A stretch of DNA of 64,000 nucleotides from positions 32,772-96,771 of the forward strand of contig NZ_CALEYG010000011.1 in the NCBI RefSeq assembly GCF_937924975.1, written 5' to 3'. Position numbers and translations under genes: made by a program. The notes beneath the pieces are model-generated. The model was not told the origin of the DNA. It saw nothing but the letters and a program-made list of their open reading frames with translations, and did no database searches. Position 1 is the stretch's first letter; each line of letters starts with the position of its first letter. Of the stretch, positions 1 through 9,232 are shown piece after piece. Source of the stretch: an uncultured Stomatobaculum sp. (GTDB taxonomy: Bacteria > Bacillota > Clostridia > Lachnospirales > Lachnospiraceae).

Positions 1-775
1 CAATCAGGTCGACAATCTGTTCCGCCGCATAGATGACGCCAGCCTGCTCCATCGCGCCCTTTCGCTCGCCGAAACGGTCCACAATCGCGCGGAAGCGCTG
101 CGGCACTTCCGTGCCGGACATCGCAACCGAGCGCTTTAACTGCTCTGCCCTGGTAATCGGCATAATGCCCGCGATGATCGGAACAGAGATTCCCTTTTCT
201 CTTGCGCGGTAGAGAAAATTATAAAAAATATTGTTGTCAAAGAAAAGCTGGGTTGTCAGGAAGTCAAGTCCCGCGTCGACCTTCTCCTTGAGATAGCCGA
301 GGTCATCTTCCTTGTGCGCACACTCCACGTGTCCCTCCGGATAGCAGGCCCCGCCGAGGCAGAAGGTATCGCCCTCTCTCTCCTTGATGTCGCGAATCAG
401 CTCGACCGCATAGCGGTAGTCCTCCGAGCGCGTGCCGTCCTGCGGCAGATCGCCGCGGAGCGCCAGAATATTCTCAATGCCCTTCTCCTTGTACAGGGAA
501 AGCATTTTTGTCACATGCTCCCGCGAGGAGGAGACACAGGTCAGATGTGCGAGCGTCGGAACACCGTAACCGTTCTGGATCTCCGCCGCAATCTCCGCCG
601 TAAAGTCACCCGTGCCGCCGCCCGCGCCGTAGGTCACCGACATAAAGTCCGGATGCAGCGCCGCAATCTTTTTGGCATTCTCTGCGGTCGCCTCGTACTT
701 CTCCGAGGTCTTCGGCGGAAATACTTCGAGCGAAAGCGTAACGGGTTTCTCTTCCAATAAATGACTGATTTTCAT
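1..775 (-). CDS. metF: methylenetetrahydrofolate reductase, partial (C-terminus outside window)
   Basis: About 258 codons are visible. They encode the start of 5,10-methylenetetrahydrofolate reductase, which supplies methyl-THF for methionine synthesis or one-carbon metabolism. The protein opens MKISHLLEEKP and continues with the family signature FEVFPPKT, then SVTYGAGG and LAHLTC, all typical of the MetF TIM barrel. The start at 775 is supported by an AGGGAGGGG ribosome binding site about 10 nt upstream. That site lies inside a perfect inverted repeat (785-823). The gene lies downstream of nrdG on the same strand with about 90 nt between them, so it may be separately controlled. The C-terminal end is cut by the window edge. 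Confidence 0.93.
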   Translation of the reverse strand, partial: MKISHLLEEKPVTLSLEVFPPKTSEKYEATAENAKKIAALHPDFMSVTYGAGGGTGDFTAEIAAEIQNGYGVPTLAHLTCVSSSREHVTKMLSLYKEKGIENILALRGDLPQDGTRSEDYRYAVELIRDIKEREGDTFCLGGACYPEGHVECAHKEDDLGYLKEKVDAGLDFLTTQLFFDNNIFYNFLYRAREKGISVPIIAGIMPITRAEQLKRSVAMSGTEVPQRFRAIVDRFGERKGAMEQAGVIYAAEQIVDLI

Positions 776-784
776 AACAAAATA

Positions 785-823
785 CCCCTCCCTGTAATCG
801 CTTTATTGTAGCACAGGGAGGGG
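785..823 (-). promoter_or_regulatory. perfect 11-bp inverted repeat enclosing the metF Shine-Dalgarno sequence
   Basis: CCCCTCCCTGT at 785-795 is the exact reverse complement of ACAGGGAGGGG at 813-823, with a 17-nt loop. On the metF strand the 3' arm of the hairpin is the ribosome binding site itself, and the loop contains TACAAT, a possible -10 element. If transcription starts upstream, the folded mRNA would hide the ribosome binding site. If it starts in the loop, the repeat is instead a DNA palindrome around the promoter. The function is inferred. Confidence 0.5.
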
Positions 824-867
824 CAAATTTTCTAATGCCTTTATATTATCGCAATCGATTCATTCTT

Positions 868-1416
868 TTAATACAAATGCTTGCGCGGCTGTTCATAGCG
901 CGAGCGGACGGGGGCGTGTTCCCGAAGACTCTCTTTCAGCTCCAGAATGCGCTGGTTTCTGCTGCCGCGGAAGCGGAGATTCACATCCTTTTCCGCGAGA
1001 ATAAACTCGCCGTCCACGAGGATATCCGAGAGTTCCAGAATGCGCTCGGTCGCCTCGGTGTGACAGCGCGGATTTTCGCTGTCCAACAACTCCTCAAAGG
1101 TATAGCCGGAGTAAATCCAGATCGTGGCATGCGGCACTTCCTGTTTGACGCGCTCTAAAAACGGCAAGAGCGCGCGCTGGTTCTGCGCCTCCATCGGCTC
1201 TCCGCCGAGCAATGAAAGTCCGTCAATGTAGGAGGGCCGGAGGTGCTCTATGATGTCGTTCTCGACCTCTCTCGTGAAGGGCTCTCCGAAGTTAAAATCC
1301 CAGGTTTCCTCATTGAAGCAACCCGGACAGTGGTGCGTGCACCCGCTCACAAAGAGCGAGATGCGCGCGCCTATGCCGTTCGCCGTATCCGCGTAAAAGA
1401 CCTGTCCGTAGTTCAT
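868..1416 (-). CDS. nrdG: anaerobic ribonucleoside-triphosphate reductase activating protein
   Basis: This 182-aa radical SAM activase installs the glycyl radical on NrdD. The [4Fe-4S] motif CxxxCxxC is visible as CTHHCPGCFN near residue 26, followed by the NrdG-type WDFNFGEPF segment and LSLLGGEPM, the SAM-binding GGE motif. Length is normal for the family. It begins 17 nt after the nrdD stop, so the two are almost certainly co-transcribed. Its activity is strictly anaerobic because the radical and cluster are oxygen sensitive. Confidence 0.96.
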   Translation of the reverse strand: MNYGQVFYADTANGIGARISLFVSGCTHHCPGCFNEETWDFNFGEPFTREVENDIIEHLRPSYIDGLSLLGGEPMEAQNQRALLPFLERVKQEVPHATIWIYSGYTFEELLDSENPRCHTEATERILELSDILVDGEFILAEKDVNLRFRGSRNQRILELKESLREHAPVRSRYEQPRKHLY

Positions 1417-1433
1417 GCTTCCTCCTAAATGTC

Positions 1434-3668
1434 TCAGTCTGCGACGCTCTTGCAGCCCGCCTCCCGCTTTGCGGTCGAGACATGCAGGACGCGGTCGCGA
1501 ATCTCCTGCGTTCTTCCCTGGTTCCAGAACTGCGTGCCGATGTAGCCGCAGGTTCTCCGCGCAACAAAGAGCTTCTCCTGGTCTCGGTTACCGCAGTTCG
1601 GGCATTCCCAGACCAGCTTGCCGTTTTCGTTCTCACGAATCTTAATCTCGCCGTCATAGCCGCAGACCTGGCAGTAATCGCTCTTCGTGTTGAGCTCCGC
1701 ATACATGATGTGATCGTAGATGTAGCGCATAATCGAGAGCACCGCCGGAATGTTGTTCTGCAGATTCGGCACTTCGACATAGCTGATGGCACCGCCCGGC
1801 GAGAGCTTCTGGAAGTCCGCCTCAAACGAAAGCTTCTGGAATGCATCGACCTTCTCGCTCACATGGACGTGATAGCTGTTCGTGATATAGTTCTTGTCCG
1901 TGACGCCCGGGATGACGCCGAAGCGCTTCTGCAGGCACTTTGCGAACTTGTAGGTCGTGGACTCCATCGGCGTTCCGTAAATCGAATAGCTGATGCGCTC
2001 CGCCTCGCGCCACTCCGCGCACTTGTCGTTCAGCTTCTGCATGACCTTGATTGCGAACGGACGGCCGATTTCCGCGTCGGTGTGGCTCTTGCCCGTCATC
2101 CGCATGCACATCTCATAGAGACCCGCATAGCCGAGCGAGATGGTTGAATAATTGTCAAACAGGAGCTTATCAATGGTCTCGCCCTTCTTCAAGCGCGCCA
2201 GTGCACCGTGCTGCCAGAGTATGGGGGCAACGTCGGAGACGGTGCCGAGCAGTCTCTCGTGGCGGCAGCGGAGCGCACGGTGGCAGAGCTCCAGTCTCTC
2301 CTCGAGAATCTCCCAGAACTTGTCCATGTCACCGTACGAGGAGCAGGCGACATCGACGAGGTTGATGGTCACAACGCCCTGATTAAAGCGACCGTAGTAC
2401 TTGTGCTTGCCGTTTTCGCCGAGGCCCTTGAGATCCGGAGTCAGGAAGGAGCGGCAGCCCATGCACGGGAACACATCGCCGTTCTTGTACTCCTTCATCT
2501 TCTTTGCCGAGATGTAATCCGGCACGAGACGCTTCGAGGTGCACTCCGCCGCGAGCTCGGTGAGCTCCCAGTACGGCGCGTCCTCGGTGATATTGTCCTC
2601 ATCGAGCACATAGATTAACTTCGGGAACGCCGGGGTAATCCAGACACCCTTCTCGTTCTTCACGCCGCGCATTCTCTGCAGCAGCACTTCGCGGATGATG
2701 CTCGCGAGGTCGTCGCGGAGGCGCCCCTCCGGCACCTCATCGAGGTACATGAACATCGTGACAAACGGCGCCTGGCCGTTACAGGTCATCAGCGTAATCA
2801 GCTGGTACTGAATGGTCTGGATACCGCTCCGGATTTCTTCCTTCAGTCTGCACTCGGTGATGCGGTCCACAATTTCATCGTCCGCGGACTCGCCGCAGAG
2901 CTCTCTCTCTTCGAGGACCGCCTTGCGAATCTTCTGACGGCTCACATCGACAAAGGGCGCGAGGTGCGAGAGCGTGAAGGACTGACCGCCGTACTGGTTC
3001 GAAGCGACCTGGGCGACAATCTGGGTCGTGACATTGCAGGCCGTGAAGAAGCTGTGCGGCTTCTCAATCATGGTCTCGCTGATTACGGTGCCGTTCTGCA
3101 GCATGTCCTCCAGATTGATGAGGTCACAGTTGTGCTCGCGCTGCGCGTAGTAGTCGGAGTCGTGGAAATGAATCAGTCCCTCCTCGTGCGCCTTCACAAT
3201 CTCCTCGGGGAGCAGAATGCGGCGCGTCAGATCCTTCGAGACTTCGCCCGCCATGTAGTCGCGCTGGGTCGAGTTGATGACCGGATTCTTGTTCGAATTC
3301 TCCTGCTTCACCTCTTCGTTCGCCTGATCGATCAGGGAGAGTATGCCCTCATCCGTCGTATTCGCATTTCGCGCCAGGCTTCTCTTGTAGCGATAGCGGA
3401 TATACTTCTGCGCAACCTCAAATCCGCGCATCTCCATGATGCCGGTCTCGACCATCTCCTGAATGTCCTCGACATTGACGGCGCGCTTAATCTTCACGAC
3501 CTCCGCCGCAATCTTGTCGGCAATGGCCTGAATCTGATAGGGGTTCATCTGGTGAATCGGATCCACCTCGCGATTGGCAGCCTCGATTGCATTGACAATC
3601 TTGGTGATGTCAAATTCCACTTCCTGCCCGTTGCGCTTGATTACATTGGTTCTGACCTTGGTTTCCAT
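1434..3668 (-). CDS. nrdD: anaerobic (class III) ribonucleoside-triphosphate reductase
   Basis: This 744-aa enzyme makes deoxyribonucleotides without oxygen. An N-terminal ATP-cone (KRNGQEVEFDITKI) for allosteric control is followed by the 10-stranded barrel. The C-terminus carries a four-cysteine zinc site (CQVCGYDG and CPNCGN) and the glycyl-radical motif RRTCGYIG. The open frame runs 22 codons further upstream, but the start METKVRTNVIK at 3668 is chosen because it has the ribosome binding site AGAGGAAA at the right distance and matches the usual N-terminus. The leader holds a possible NrdR box and a terminator ending the upstream sensor kinase gene. Confidence 0.96.
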   Translation of the reverse strand: METKVRTNVIKRNGQEVEFDITKIVNAIEAANREVDPIHQMNPYQIQAIADKIAAEVVKIKRAVNVEDIQEMVETGIMEMRGFEVAQKYIRYRYKRSLARNANTTDEGILSLIDQANEEVKQENSNKNPVINSTQRDYMAGEVSKDLTRRILLPEEIVKAHEEGLIHFHDSDYYAQREHNCDLINLEDMLQNGTVISETMIEKPHSFFTACNVTTQIVAQVASNQYGGQSFTLSHLAPFVDVSRQKIRKAVLEERELCGESADDEIVDRITECRLKEEIRSGIQTIQYQLITLMTCNGQAPFVTMFMYLDEVPEGRLRDDLASIIREVLLQRMRGVKNEKGVWITPAFPKLIYVLDEDNITEDAPYWELTELAAECTSKRLVPDYISAKKMKEYKNGDVFPCMGCRSFLTPDLKGLGENGKHKYYGRFNQGVVTINLVDVACSSYGDMDKFWEILEERLELCHRALRCRHERLLGTVSDVAPILWQHGALARLKKGETIDKLLFDNYSTISLGYAGLYEMCMRMTGKSHTDAEIGRPFAIKVMQKLNDKCAEWREAERISYSIYGTPMESTTYKFAKCLQKRFGVIPGVTDKNYITNSYHVHVSEKVDAFQKLSFEADFQKLSPGGAISYVEVPNLQNNIPAVLSIMRYIYDHIMYAELNTKSDYCQVCGYDGEIKIRENENGKLVWECPNCGNRDQEKLFVARRTCGYIGTQFWNQGRTQEIRDRVLHVSTAKREAGCKSVAD

Positions 3669-3696
3669 CCCGATTTCCTCTCTAAAAGCACGGTCC

Positions 3697-3712
3697 ACAC
3701 TATATATGGATT
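3697..3712 (+). promoter_or_regulatory. possible NrdR box upstream of nrdD
   Basis: ACACTATATATGGATT matches about 13 of 16 positions of the known NrdR-box consensus (acaCwAtATaTwGtgt). It overlaps a weak minus-strand -10 (TATAGT), as expected for repression of nrd genes when dNTPs are plentiful. NrdR normally binds two boxes about 30 bp apart, and I see only one, so confidence is limited. Confidence 0.4.
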
Positions 3713-3714
3713 TA

Positions 3715-3748
3715 AAGCAAAACAGAAGCCCCATAAGTGGGGCTTCTA
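3715..3748 (-). terminator. intrinsic terminator after the sensor kinase gene
   Basis: AGAAGCCCC (3724-3732) pairs perfectly with GGGGCTTCT (3739-3747) around a 6-nt loop. On the minus strand it is followed by GTTTTGCTTT. It separates the kinase operon from nrdDG. The roughly 190 nt between it and the kinase stop hold only an unconvincing 65-codon frame. Confidence 0.75.
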
Positions 3749-3939
3749 TAGTTTACCTTGCTTTGGCAAAATTGGGAACATGGCAAAGCGCTGAAACGCC
3801 CGACCAAAACGCGCGCCTTCGCGCCGCGGAAACCGGCAGAGTTCACAAGAATCAAAATGCAATCGGCAAAATACACAAGCTTTTTCGCATTCTTTCGGCG
3901 AACTACCACATATAGTTTCTTATTCCGAAACTTTTCCCT

Positions 3940-5445
3940 TTATTTGTGTTCCTCGCTGTCTGTCTGCGCCACACGCGGCAGCTCAAACCAGAACAGCACG
4001 CCGGACGGACAATTCTCGACGCCGCAGGGCATGTTGTGCTGGGTCATAATCGCGCGCACAATCGAGAGTCCGATTCCGCTCCCGCCGTACTTCCGGGTGT
4101 GTGCCTTGTCGACCTTGTAGAATTTCTCAAAGAGTCTGCCGAGATCCTCCTCGGGAATCTGCTTTCCGCTGTTATAGACCTCACAGCGTACCCGATCCCC
4201 CTGCGGCAAAAGACGCACGATGACTTCGCCGCCCTCTTCCACATGGTGAAACGCATTGCTCACATAGTTCATCAGCACTTCGTCGATGCGGAACGCATCC
4301 GCCCGCACCGAAACCCCTGCATCGGGGGCCTCGAGCGAAACCTTCGCCCGGCTCTCTTCGGCGAGTACCTTGGTCTTCCGGAGCACACTCTCCGCACTCT
4401 CCCGGAGATCAAAGACCTCCATATTGAGATCCGGCTTATCGGACTCGAGCTGGGAAAGCGTGAGAAGCTGACGCACGAGTCGGTTCATGCGCCCCGCCTC
4501 GTCGAGAATCACGCCGAGATATTGCTCGCGCATTTCTTTTTCTTCGCAGAGCCCGTCCTGCAGTCCCTCTGCGTAACCCTGAATCAACGCAATCGGCGTC
4601 TTCAGCTCATGCGAGACATTCGCAATGAACTCTCGCCGCATCCGGTCGATTTCCTCCTGATGCGCGAGATCGTCGCGGAGTTTCCGGTTTGCCTCCCTAA
4701 GCTCCGAAACAGCTATCTCCAACTGCTCTGCCATGCTGTTCATATTGTTGCCGAGCACGCCGATTTCATCTTCATTGGCACCGCGGTAGCGCACCGAAAA
4801 ATCCATATGCCCCAGTTTTTCGGAGATGGCTGCGAGCGAGCGTATGGGATCTGTGATCCGAGAGGTCATGCCCCAGACCAGAAAAACGCCAATGAGCAGG
4901 GTCAAGGTACCCATGTAGAAGAGAAAGCGGTTTGCGAGCCGCACACTCTCCTTCAGATTGGCGACCGGCGTCGTCATGAGGAGCAAGGTCTGGTTGTCGG
5001 AGAGATAGGCGAAGCAGTCGATATTCGCGCTCTGGCTGCCGTCGTCGTAGGCCTGCAGTATGGTGTAGCTCTCCGTCTTTTTTAGGACAAGCGTCTTGCT
5101 GTCCTCATCCTGCCGGAACAGATAGCGCTGTACCCGCTGGTAGAGATGGCTCTTGCCGTTTTCGGTGCTCTGCAAAAGTTTTGAATTCGCCGAGTTGACG
5201 AGCGCCACCGTGATGTTATAGCGGTTGCTGTAATAGCGGAGCAGCTCCTCCATCTCCGCGGACTCCGTTCCCGCCGACGCCGCGATTTCATCGAGTGTGC
5301 GATAGGCGCTCTCGAGGTCCAGCACTTTCTGACGCCGGTAAAACCGCTCGAGCCCGAAGCTGTTCACGAGGAACAGGATTGCCATGAGCACCGTGAGCAC
5401 TGCGAAAATCAGCGCAGTGAAACGGAGTCGTATCGAGTGTTTCAC
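3940..5445 (-). CDS. two-component sensor histidine kinase (HAMP, HisKA, HATPase)
   Basis: This 501-aa membrane kinase has a first TM helix near residues 9-29, an extracytoplasmic sensor region to about 170, and a second TM helix near 175-195. A HAMP linker (DPIRSLAAIS) and a coiled coil follow. The HisKA phosphoacceptor box is NVSHELKTP, and the ATPase domain has the N box (NYVSNAFHHV) and G box (YGGSGIGLSI). The start overlaps the end of the response-regulator gene by 4 nt, so the two form a translationally coupled pair of the OmpR/PhoR class. The stimulus cannot be told from sequence. Confidence 0.93.
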   Translation of the reverse strand: MKHSIRLRFTALIFAVLTVLMAILFLVNSFGLERFYRRQKVLDLESAYRTLDEIAASAGTESAEMEELLRYYSNRYNITVALVNSANSKLLQSTENGKSHLYQRVQRYLFRQDEDSKTLVLKKTESYTILQAYDDGSQSANIDCFAYLSDNQTLLLMTTPVANLKESVRLANRFLFYMGTLTLLIGVFLVWGMTSRITDPIRSLAAISEKLGHMDFSVRYRGANEDEIGVLGNNMNSMAEQLEIAVSELREANRKLRDDLAHQEEIDRMRREFIANVSHELKTPIALIQGYAEGLQDGLCEEKEMREQYLGVILDEAGRMNRLVRQLLTLSQLESDKPDLNMEVFDLRESAESVLRKTKVLAEESRAKVSLEAPDAGVSVRADAFRIDEVLMNYVSNAFHHVEEGGEVIVRLLPQGDRVRCEVYNSGKQIPEEDLGRLFEKFYKVDKAHTRKYGGSGIGLSIVRAIMTQHNMPCGVENCPSGVLFWFELPRVAQTDSEEHK

Positions 5446-6131
5446 GCTTCCTCCGGCTCGAACTTATAGCCCATGCCCCAGATGGTCCGAATCAGCGCGC
5501 CCTTTTCTCCCATCTTCGCGCGGAGCTTCTTCACATGCGTGTCGATGGTGCGCGCATCGCCGAAGTAGTCGTAATTCCAGACATGGTTCAGAATCTTTTC
5601 CCGCGAGAGCGCAATGCCCTGATTCTCGAGGAAGTAGCGGAGCAGCTCAAACTCCTTGAAGCTGAGCTCCACTTTTTTGCCGTCGACCGTGACCTCGTGA
5701 GCACGCTCGTCGAGGCAGATGCCGGCCGCTTCGAGCTGCTCGTCGCCCGCCCCCGCGGAGGTGCGCTTCAGGATTGCGTCGATTCTCGCGAGCAGTACCT
5801 TCGGGCTGAAGGGTTTTGCGATATACTCATCCGCGCCGAGCGAAAAGCCCTGGAGCTCATCCTGCTCTTCGGCGCGCGCGGTCAGCATGAGCACCGGCAC
5901 ATCCGAGATGTGCCGGAGTTCCTTTAAGGTCTCAAAACCGTCCATCTCCGGCATCATGACATCGAGGAGGATCAGCGCAATGTCCGGTTCCCGCTGGAAT
6001 ATCTCGAGCGCCTCCCTGCCGTTTTCCGCCTCCAGCACCTGGAAGCCCTTCATCCGGAGATAATCGCGGACCAGCGCGCGCATGCGCGCTTCATCGTCCG
6101 CAATCAGAATTTTTCTATTCTCGCTGCTCAC
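5442..6131 (-). CDS. OmpR/PhoB-family DNA-binding response regulator
   Basis: This 229-aa protein has an N-terminal receiver domain (ILIADDEARM, phosphoacceptor Asp in ILLDVMMPEMDG, switch Lys in IAKPFSP) and a C-terminal winged helix (LSFKEFELLRYFL ... SREKILNHVW ... THVKKLRAKMG). It is the partner of the kinase immediately downstream. Its first codon overlaps the end of aspS by 4 nt, so the pair is read with the tRNA-synthetase operon. The regulon is unknown. Confidence 0.94.
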   Translation of the reverse strand: MSSENRKILIADDEARMRALVRDYLRMKGFQVLEAENGREALEIFQREPDIALILLDVMMPEMDGFETLKELRHISDVPVLMLTARAEEQDELQGFSLGADEYIAKPFSPKVLLARIDAILKRTSAGAGDEQLEAAGICLDERAHEVTVDGKKVELSFKEFELLRYFLENQGIALSREKILNHVWNYDYFGDARTIDTHVKKLRAKMGEKGALIRTIWGMGYKFEPEEA

Positions 6132-7915
6132 GCCTTGTTCTCCCGGAAGCAGAGGGACAGCTCTTCCATCTGCTTCTCCTCAACCACATCCGGTGCGTTC
6201 ATCATGAGATCCGAGGCGTCTTTGACCTTCGGGAAGGCAATGACGTCGCGAATGGTATCCGCCCCTGCCATCAGCATTGCGAGGCGATCCAGGCCGTAGG
6301 CGAGACCTGCGTGCGGCGGCACGCCGTAGCGGAAGGCCTCGAGCAGGAAGCCGAAGCGCTCCTCTGCGACCTCTCGCGTGAGGCCGAGCACCTCGAACAT
6401 TTTTTCCTGAATGTCCGAACGGTGAATACGGACCGAGCCGCCGCCGATTTCATTGCCGTTTAAGACAATGTCATAGGCCTCGGCACGGACTGCGCCCGGG
6501 TCGCTGTCAATCTTATCCCAGTCCTCTTCCATCGGCATCGTGAACGGATGGTGCATCGCCTTAAAGCGCTGCTCCTCCTCCGACCACTCGAGCAGCGGGA
6601 ATTCCGTAATCCAGACAAAGCGGAACTCGTTCTTATCGAAGAGTTCCAGCTGCCGTCCGAGTTCGAGCCGGAGTGCGCCGAGCACATCGAAGACAACTTT
6701 GTTCTTATCCGCCGCAAAGAGCAGGAGGTCGCCGTTCTCGCCGCCCATCGCCTTGATTAACGCCTGCATCTCCTCTTCCTTCAGGAACTTTGCGAACGAG
6801 GACTTTACGCTGCCGTCCTCCTGGATTGCGACATAGGCGAGGCCCTTTGCGCCGTAGCCCTTCGCATACTCGACGAGCGCGTCGATCTTTTTCCGCGGCA
6901 TGTGGCCCTGTCCCTTGACATTCAGACCGCGAACGCTGCCGCCGCCATCGAGCGCACCCGAGAAGACCGCAAACTCACAGCCCTTCACGGTCTCGGAGAC
7001 ATCGGTGATTTCCATGCCGAAGCGGAGATCCGGCTTGTCGGAGCCGTAGCGCTCCATCGCCTCTCTCCAGGTCATGCGCTGAATCGGAAGCTTCACCTCG
7101 ACGCCGAGCACTTCCTTGAAAATCGTGTGCAGGAGCTTTTCGTTGACCGCAAGCACATCGTCCGCGTTCACAAAGGAGAGCTCCATATCGACCTGCGTGA
7201 ACTCCGGCTGACGGTCCGCGCGGAGATCCTCGTCGCGGTAGCAGCGCGCCAGCTGGAAGTAGCGGTCATAGCCGGAGCACATGAGGAGCTGCTTTAAGAG
7301 CTGCGGCGACTGCGGCAGCGCGTACATGCTGCCCGGGTGGACACGGCTCGGCACGAGATAGTCGCGCGCGCCCTCGGGCGTCGACTTAATGAGCGTCGGC
7401 GTCTCGATCTCGAGGAAGCCCTCGCCGGTCATAAAGCGGCGAATCTCCGCCGCAATCTTCGAGCGCAGCATGATTCTCGCCTGCAGGTCCGGACGGCGAA
7501 GGTCTAAGAAACGATACTTTAAGCGGAGCTCTTCTCTGGTCTTCGTGTTCTCCTCGATCGGGAAGGGCGGCGTCTCGGACTCCGAGAGGATGCGCAGTGT
7601 CTTGGCCCGCACCTCGAGTTCACCGGTCGGGAGCTTCGGGTTCGGGTCGGAGCGGCGCTCCAGGCGTCCCTCGACCGCGATGCAGTACTCGCTCTTTAAG
7701 CTCTGCGCCTTGTGAAACACCTCTTCGCCGCAGTCATCTTCCTCAAAAATAAGCTGCAGGATACCGCTGCGGTCGCGGAGATCGGTGAACACGACGCCGC
7801 CCTTATTGCGACTCCGCTGCACCCAGCCCATGACCGTGACTTCACTGCCGAGGGTTGCGCCGACAACCTCCCCGCAGCGATGTGTTCTCTTTAAACCTCT
7901 CATTGACTCCGACAT
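6128..7915 (-). CDS. aspS: aspartyl-tRNA synthetase
   Basis: This 595-aa class II synthetase charges tRNA-Asp. An N-terminal OB-fold anticodon-binding domain (GWVQRSRNKGGVVFTDLRDRSG) is followed by class II motif 1, motif 2 (RCYRDEDLRADRQPEFTQ) and the bacterial-type GAD insertion. Motif 3 is near the C-terminus (GLAYGLDRLAMLMAG). Length and domain order fit the bacterial D-type AspRS. It follows hisS by 15 nt, the usual clostridial arrangement. No T-box leader fits in the short gaps around it. Confidence 0.97.
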   Translation of the reverse strand: MSESMRGLKRTHRCGEVVGATLGSEVTVMGWVQRSRNKGGVVFTDLRDRSGILQLIFEEDDCGEEVFHKAQSLKSEYCIAVEGRLERRSDPNPKLPTGELEVRAKTLRILSESETPPFPIEENTKTREELRLKYRFLDLRRPDLQARIMLRSKIAAEIRRFMTGEGFLEIETPTLIKSTPEGARDYLVPSRVHPGSMYALPQSPQLLKQLLMCSGYDRYFQLARCYRDEDLRADRQPEFTQVDMELSFVNADDVLAVNEKLLHTIFKEVLGVEVKLPIQRMTWREAMERYGSDKPDLRFGMEITDVSETVKGCEFAVFSGALDGGGSVRGLNVKGQGHMPRKKIDALVEYAKGYGAKGLAYVAIQEDGSVKSSFAKFLKEEEMQALIKAMGGENGDLLLFAADKNKVVFDVLGALRLELGRQLELFDKNEFRFVWITEFPLLEWSEEEQRFKAMHHPFTMPMEEDWDKIDSDPGAVRAEAYDIVLNGNEIGGGSVRIHRSDIQEKMFEVLGLTREVAEERFGFLLEAFRYGVPPHAGLAYGLDRLAMLMAGADTIRDVIAFPKVKDASDLMMNAPDVVEEKQMEELSLCFRENKA

Positions 7916-7930
7916 ACTGTATCTCCCCCC

Positions 7931-9184
7931 TTATGCCTCAAAATAATCCCGGAATACGGTGTAGCCCTGCTGCGAGAGCTGTTCCCGCTGGAACTTCTTG
8001 TTCTTTGCCATCTTCGTGACCAGCACGTCTTTTCCCTCTGCGCGAAGTGTTTCGGCTTCTTGCAGCGCTTCGGTGCGGCGCGCTGCGCTAAGCTTCTTGT
8101 CGAGCAGAATCGCGACCTTTTCTTTCTGCGTAGGAATCGCGTACTGCTGATCCATGAGAATCGCAATGATGCGCTCAAATCCGATTGAGAAGCCGCAGGC
8201 CGGGACATCGGTGCCCGTGAACTTGCCGACCATCTTGTCGTAGCGGCCGCCGCCCGCGACCGAACCGCCGAAGCCCTCCATCGAGACCTCGAAGATGGTG
8301 CCGGTATAATAGCCCATGCCGCGCACCAGGGTCGGATCGAACTGTACCTTGACCGCGCCGCCGCTCACGCTCTGAACGGCCTCCATGATCTCCGCAAGCT
8401 CCTCCGCCGTACCGGGCTCCAGAAAAGCGCCGAGCTTCTCGCCGAGCGCGCGCACCGCTGCCGCGTCGGTGCCGAGGTCTTTTAACAGACCGAGATACTG
8501 CTCTGCCGACACCTCGGACGCGCCGTTCTCAATGAGCTCCGCGCGCACGCCGTCGGTGCCGATTTTATCCATCTTGTCGAGCGTAATCAGGACGCCGTCC
8601 TCCTGCCCCGCCGGGAAGCCCGCAAAGGCCACCATCGCGCGGAGTATCTTCCGGTCGTTCACGCGGACCAGGAAGTCATTCTCCGGCACGAGTTTCTTCA
8701 AGGTCTTCGCAATCGCGAGAATCAGCTCGATTTCCGCTAGATTGCTCTCCTCGCCGAGAATGTCGATATCGCACTGCGTGAACTGCCGGTATCTGCCCTT
8801 CTGCGGGCGGTCCGCTCTCCAGACCGAACCGCACTGCAGCGCCTTAAAGGGGCTCGGCAGCTTTGCCGCGTTGTTCGCATAGTAACGGGTCAGCGGGAGT
8901 GTCAGGTCATAGCGGAGGCCGCTGTCGCAGAGGTCCTCTTCGCCCGCCGCGTCCGCGAGACGGAGCTTCTCGCCGCGCTTCAAAATCTTGAAAATCAGCT
9001 TCTCATTGTCGCCGCCCTGCTTGCTTGTCAGATTCTCTATGTGCTCCACGCAGGGGGTCTCCATCGGCGTAAAACCGAAACTCCGGTAAGTCTCCTTGAT
9101 CACACCGATCAGATAATCCCGCAGTGTCATCTCGTCCGGCAGAATATCCTTCATTCCAGTGACCGGCTGCTTTTTTAAACTCAT
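7931..9184 (-). CDS. hisS: histidyl-tRNA synthetase
   Basis: This 417-aa class II synthetase charges tRNA-His. It starts with the family hallmark PVTGMKDILPDE. Motif 2 (GSVWRADRPQKGRYRQFTQCD) and the histidine-specific GGRYDKMVGKFTG segment are present. The C-terminal anticodon-binding fold ends the protein. It is linked to aspS downstream and hemZ upstream (48 nt). Confidence 0.97.
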   Translation of the reverse strand: MSLKKQPVTGMKDILPDEMTLRDYLIGVIKETYRSFGFTPMETPCVEHIENLTSKQGGDNEKLIFKILKRGEKLRLADAAGEEDLCDSGLRYDLTLPLTRYYANNAAKLPSPFKALQCGSVWRADRPQKGRYRQFTQCDIDILGEESNLAEIELILAIAKTLKKLVPENDFLVRVNDRKILRAMVAFAGFPAGQEDGVLITLDKMDKIGTDGVRAELIENGASEVSAEQYLGLLKDLGTDAAAVRALGEKLGAFLEPGTAEELAEIMEAVQSVSGGAVKVQFDPTLVRGMGYYTGTIFEVSMEGFGGSVAGGGRYDKMVGKFTGTDVPACGFSIGFERIIAILMDQQYAIPTQKEKVAILLDKKLSAARRTEALQEAETLRAEGKDVLVTKMAKNKKFQREQLSQQGYTVFRDYFEA

Positions 9185-9232
9185 CGCCTTGCCCTCCTTG
9201 TTCTCTCTTCGGCTGTCATAACCCTATCTTCT

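Noticed and set aside
3712..3909. 65-codon minus-strand frame upstream of nrdD
   Set aside because: It runs through the terminator hairpin and has no recognisable domain or ribosome binding site.
7916..9232. Possible T-box leaders of aspS and hisS
   Set aside because: The gaps of 15 and 48 nt are far too short for a T-box and lack its conserved element.
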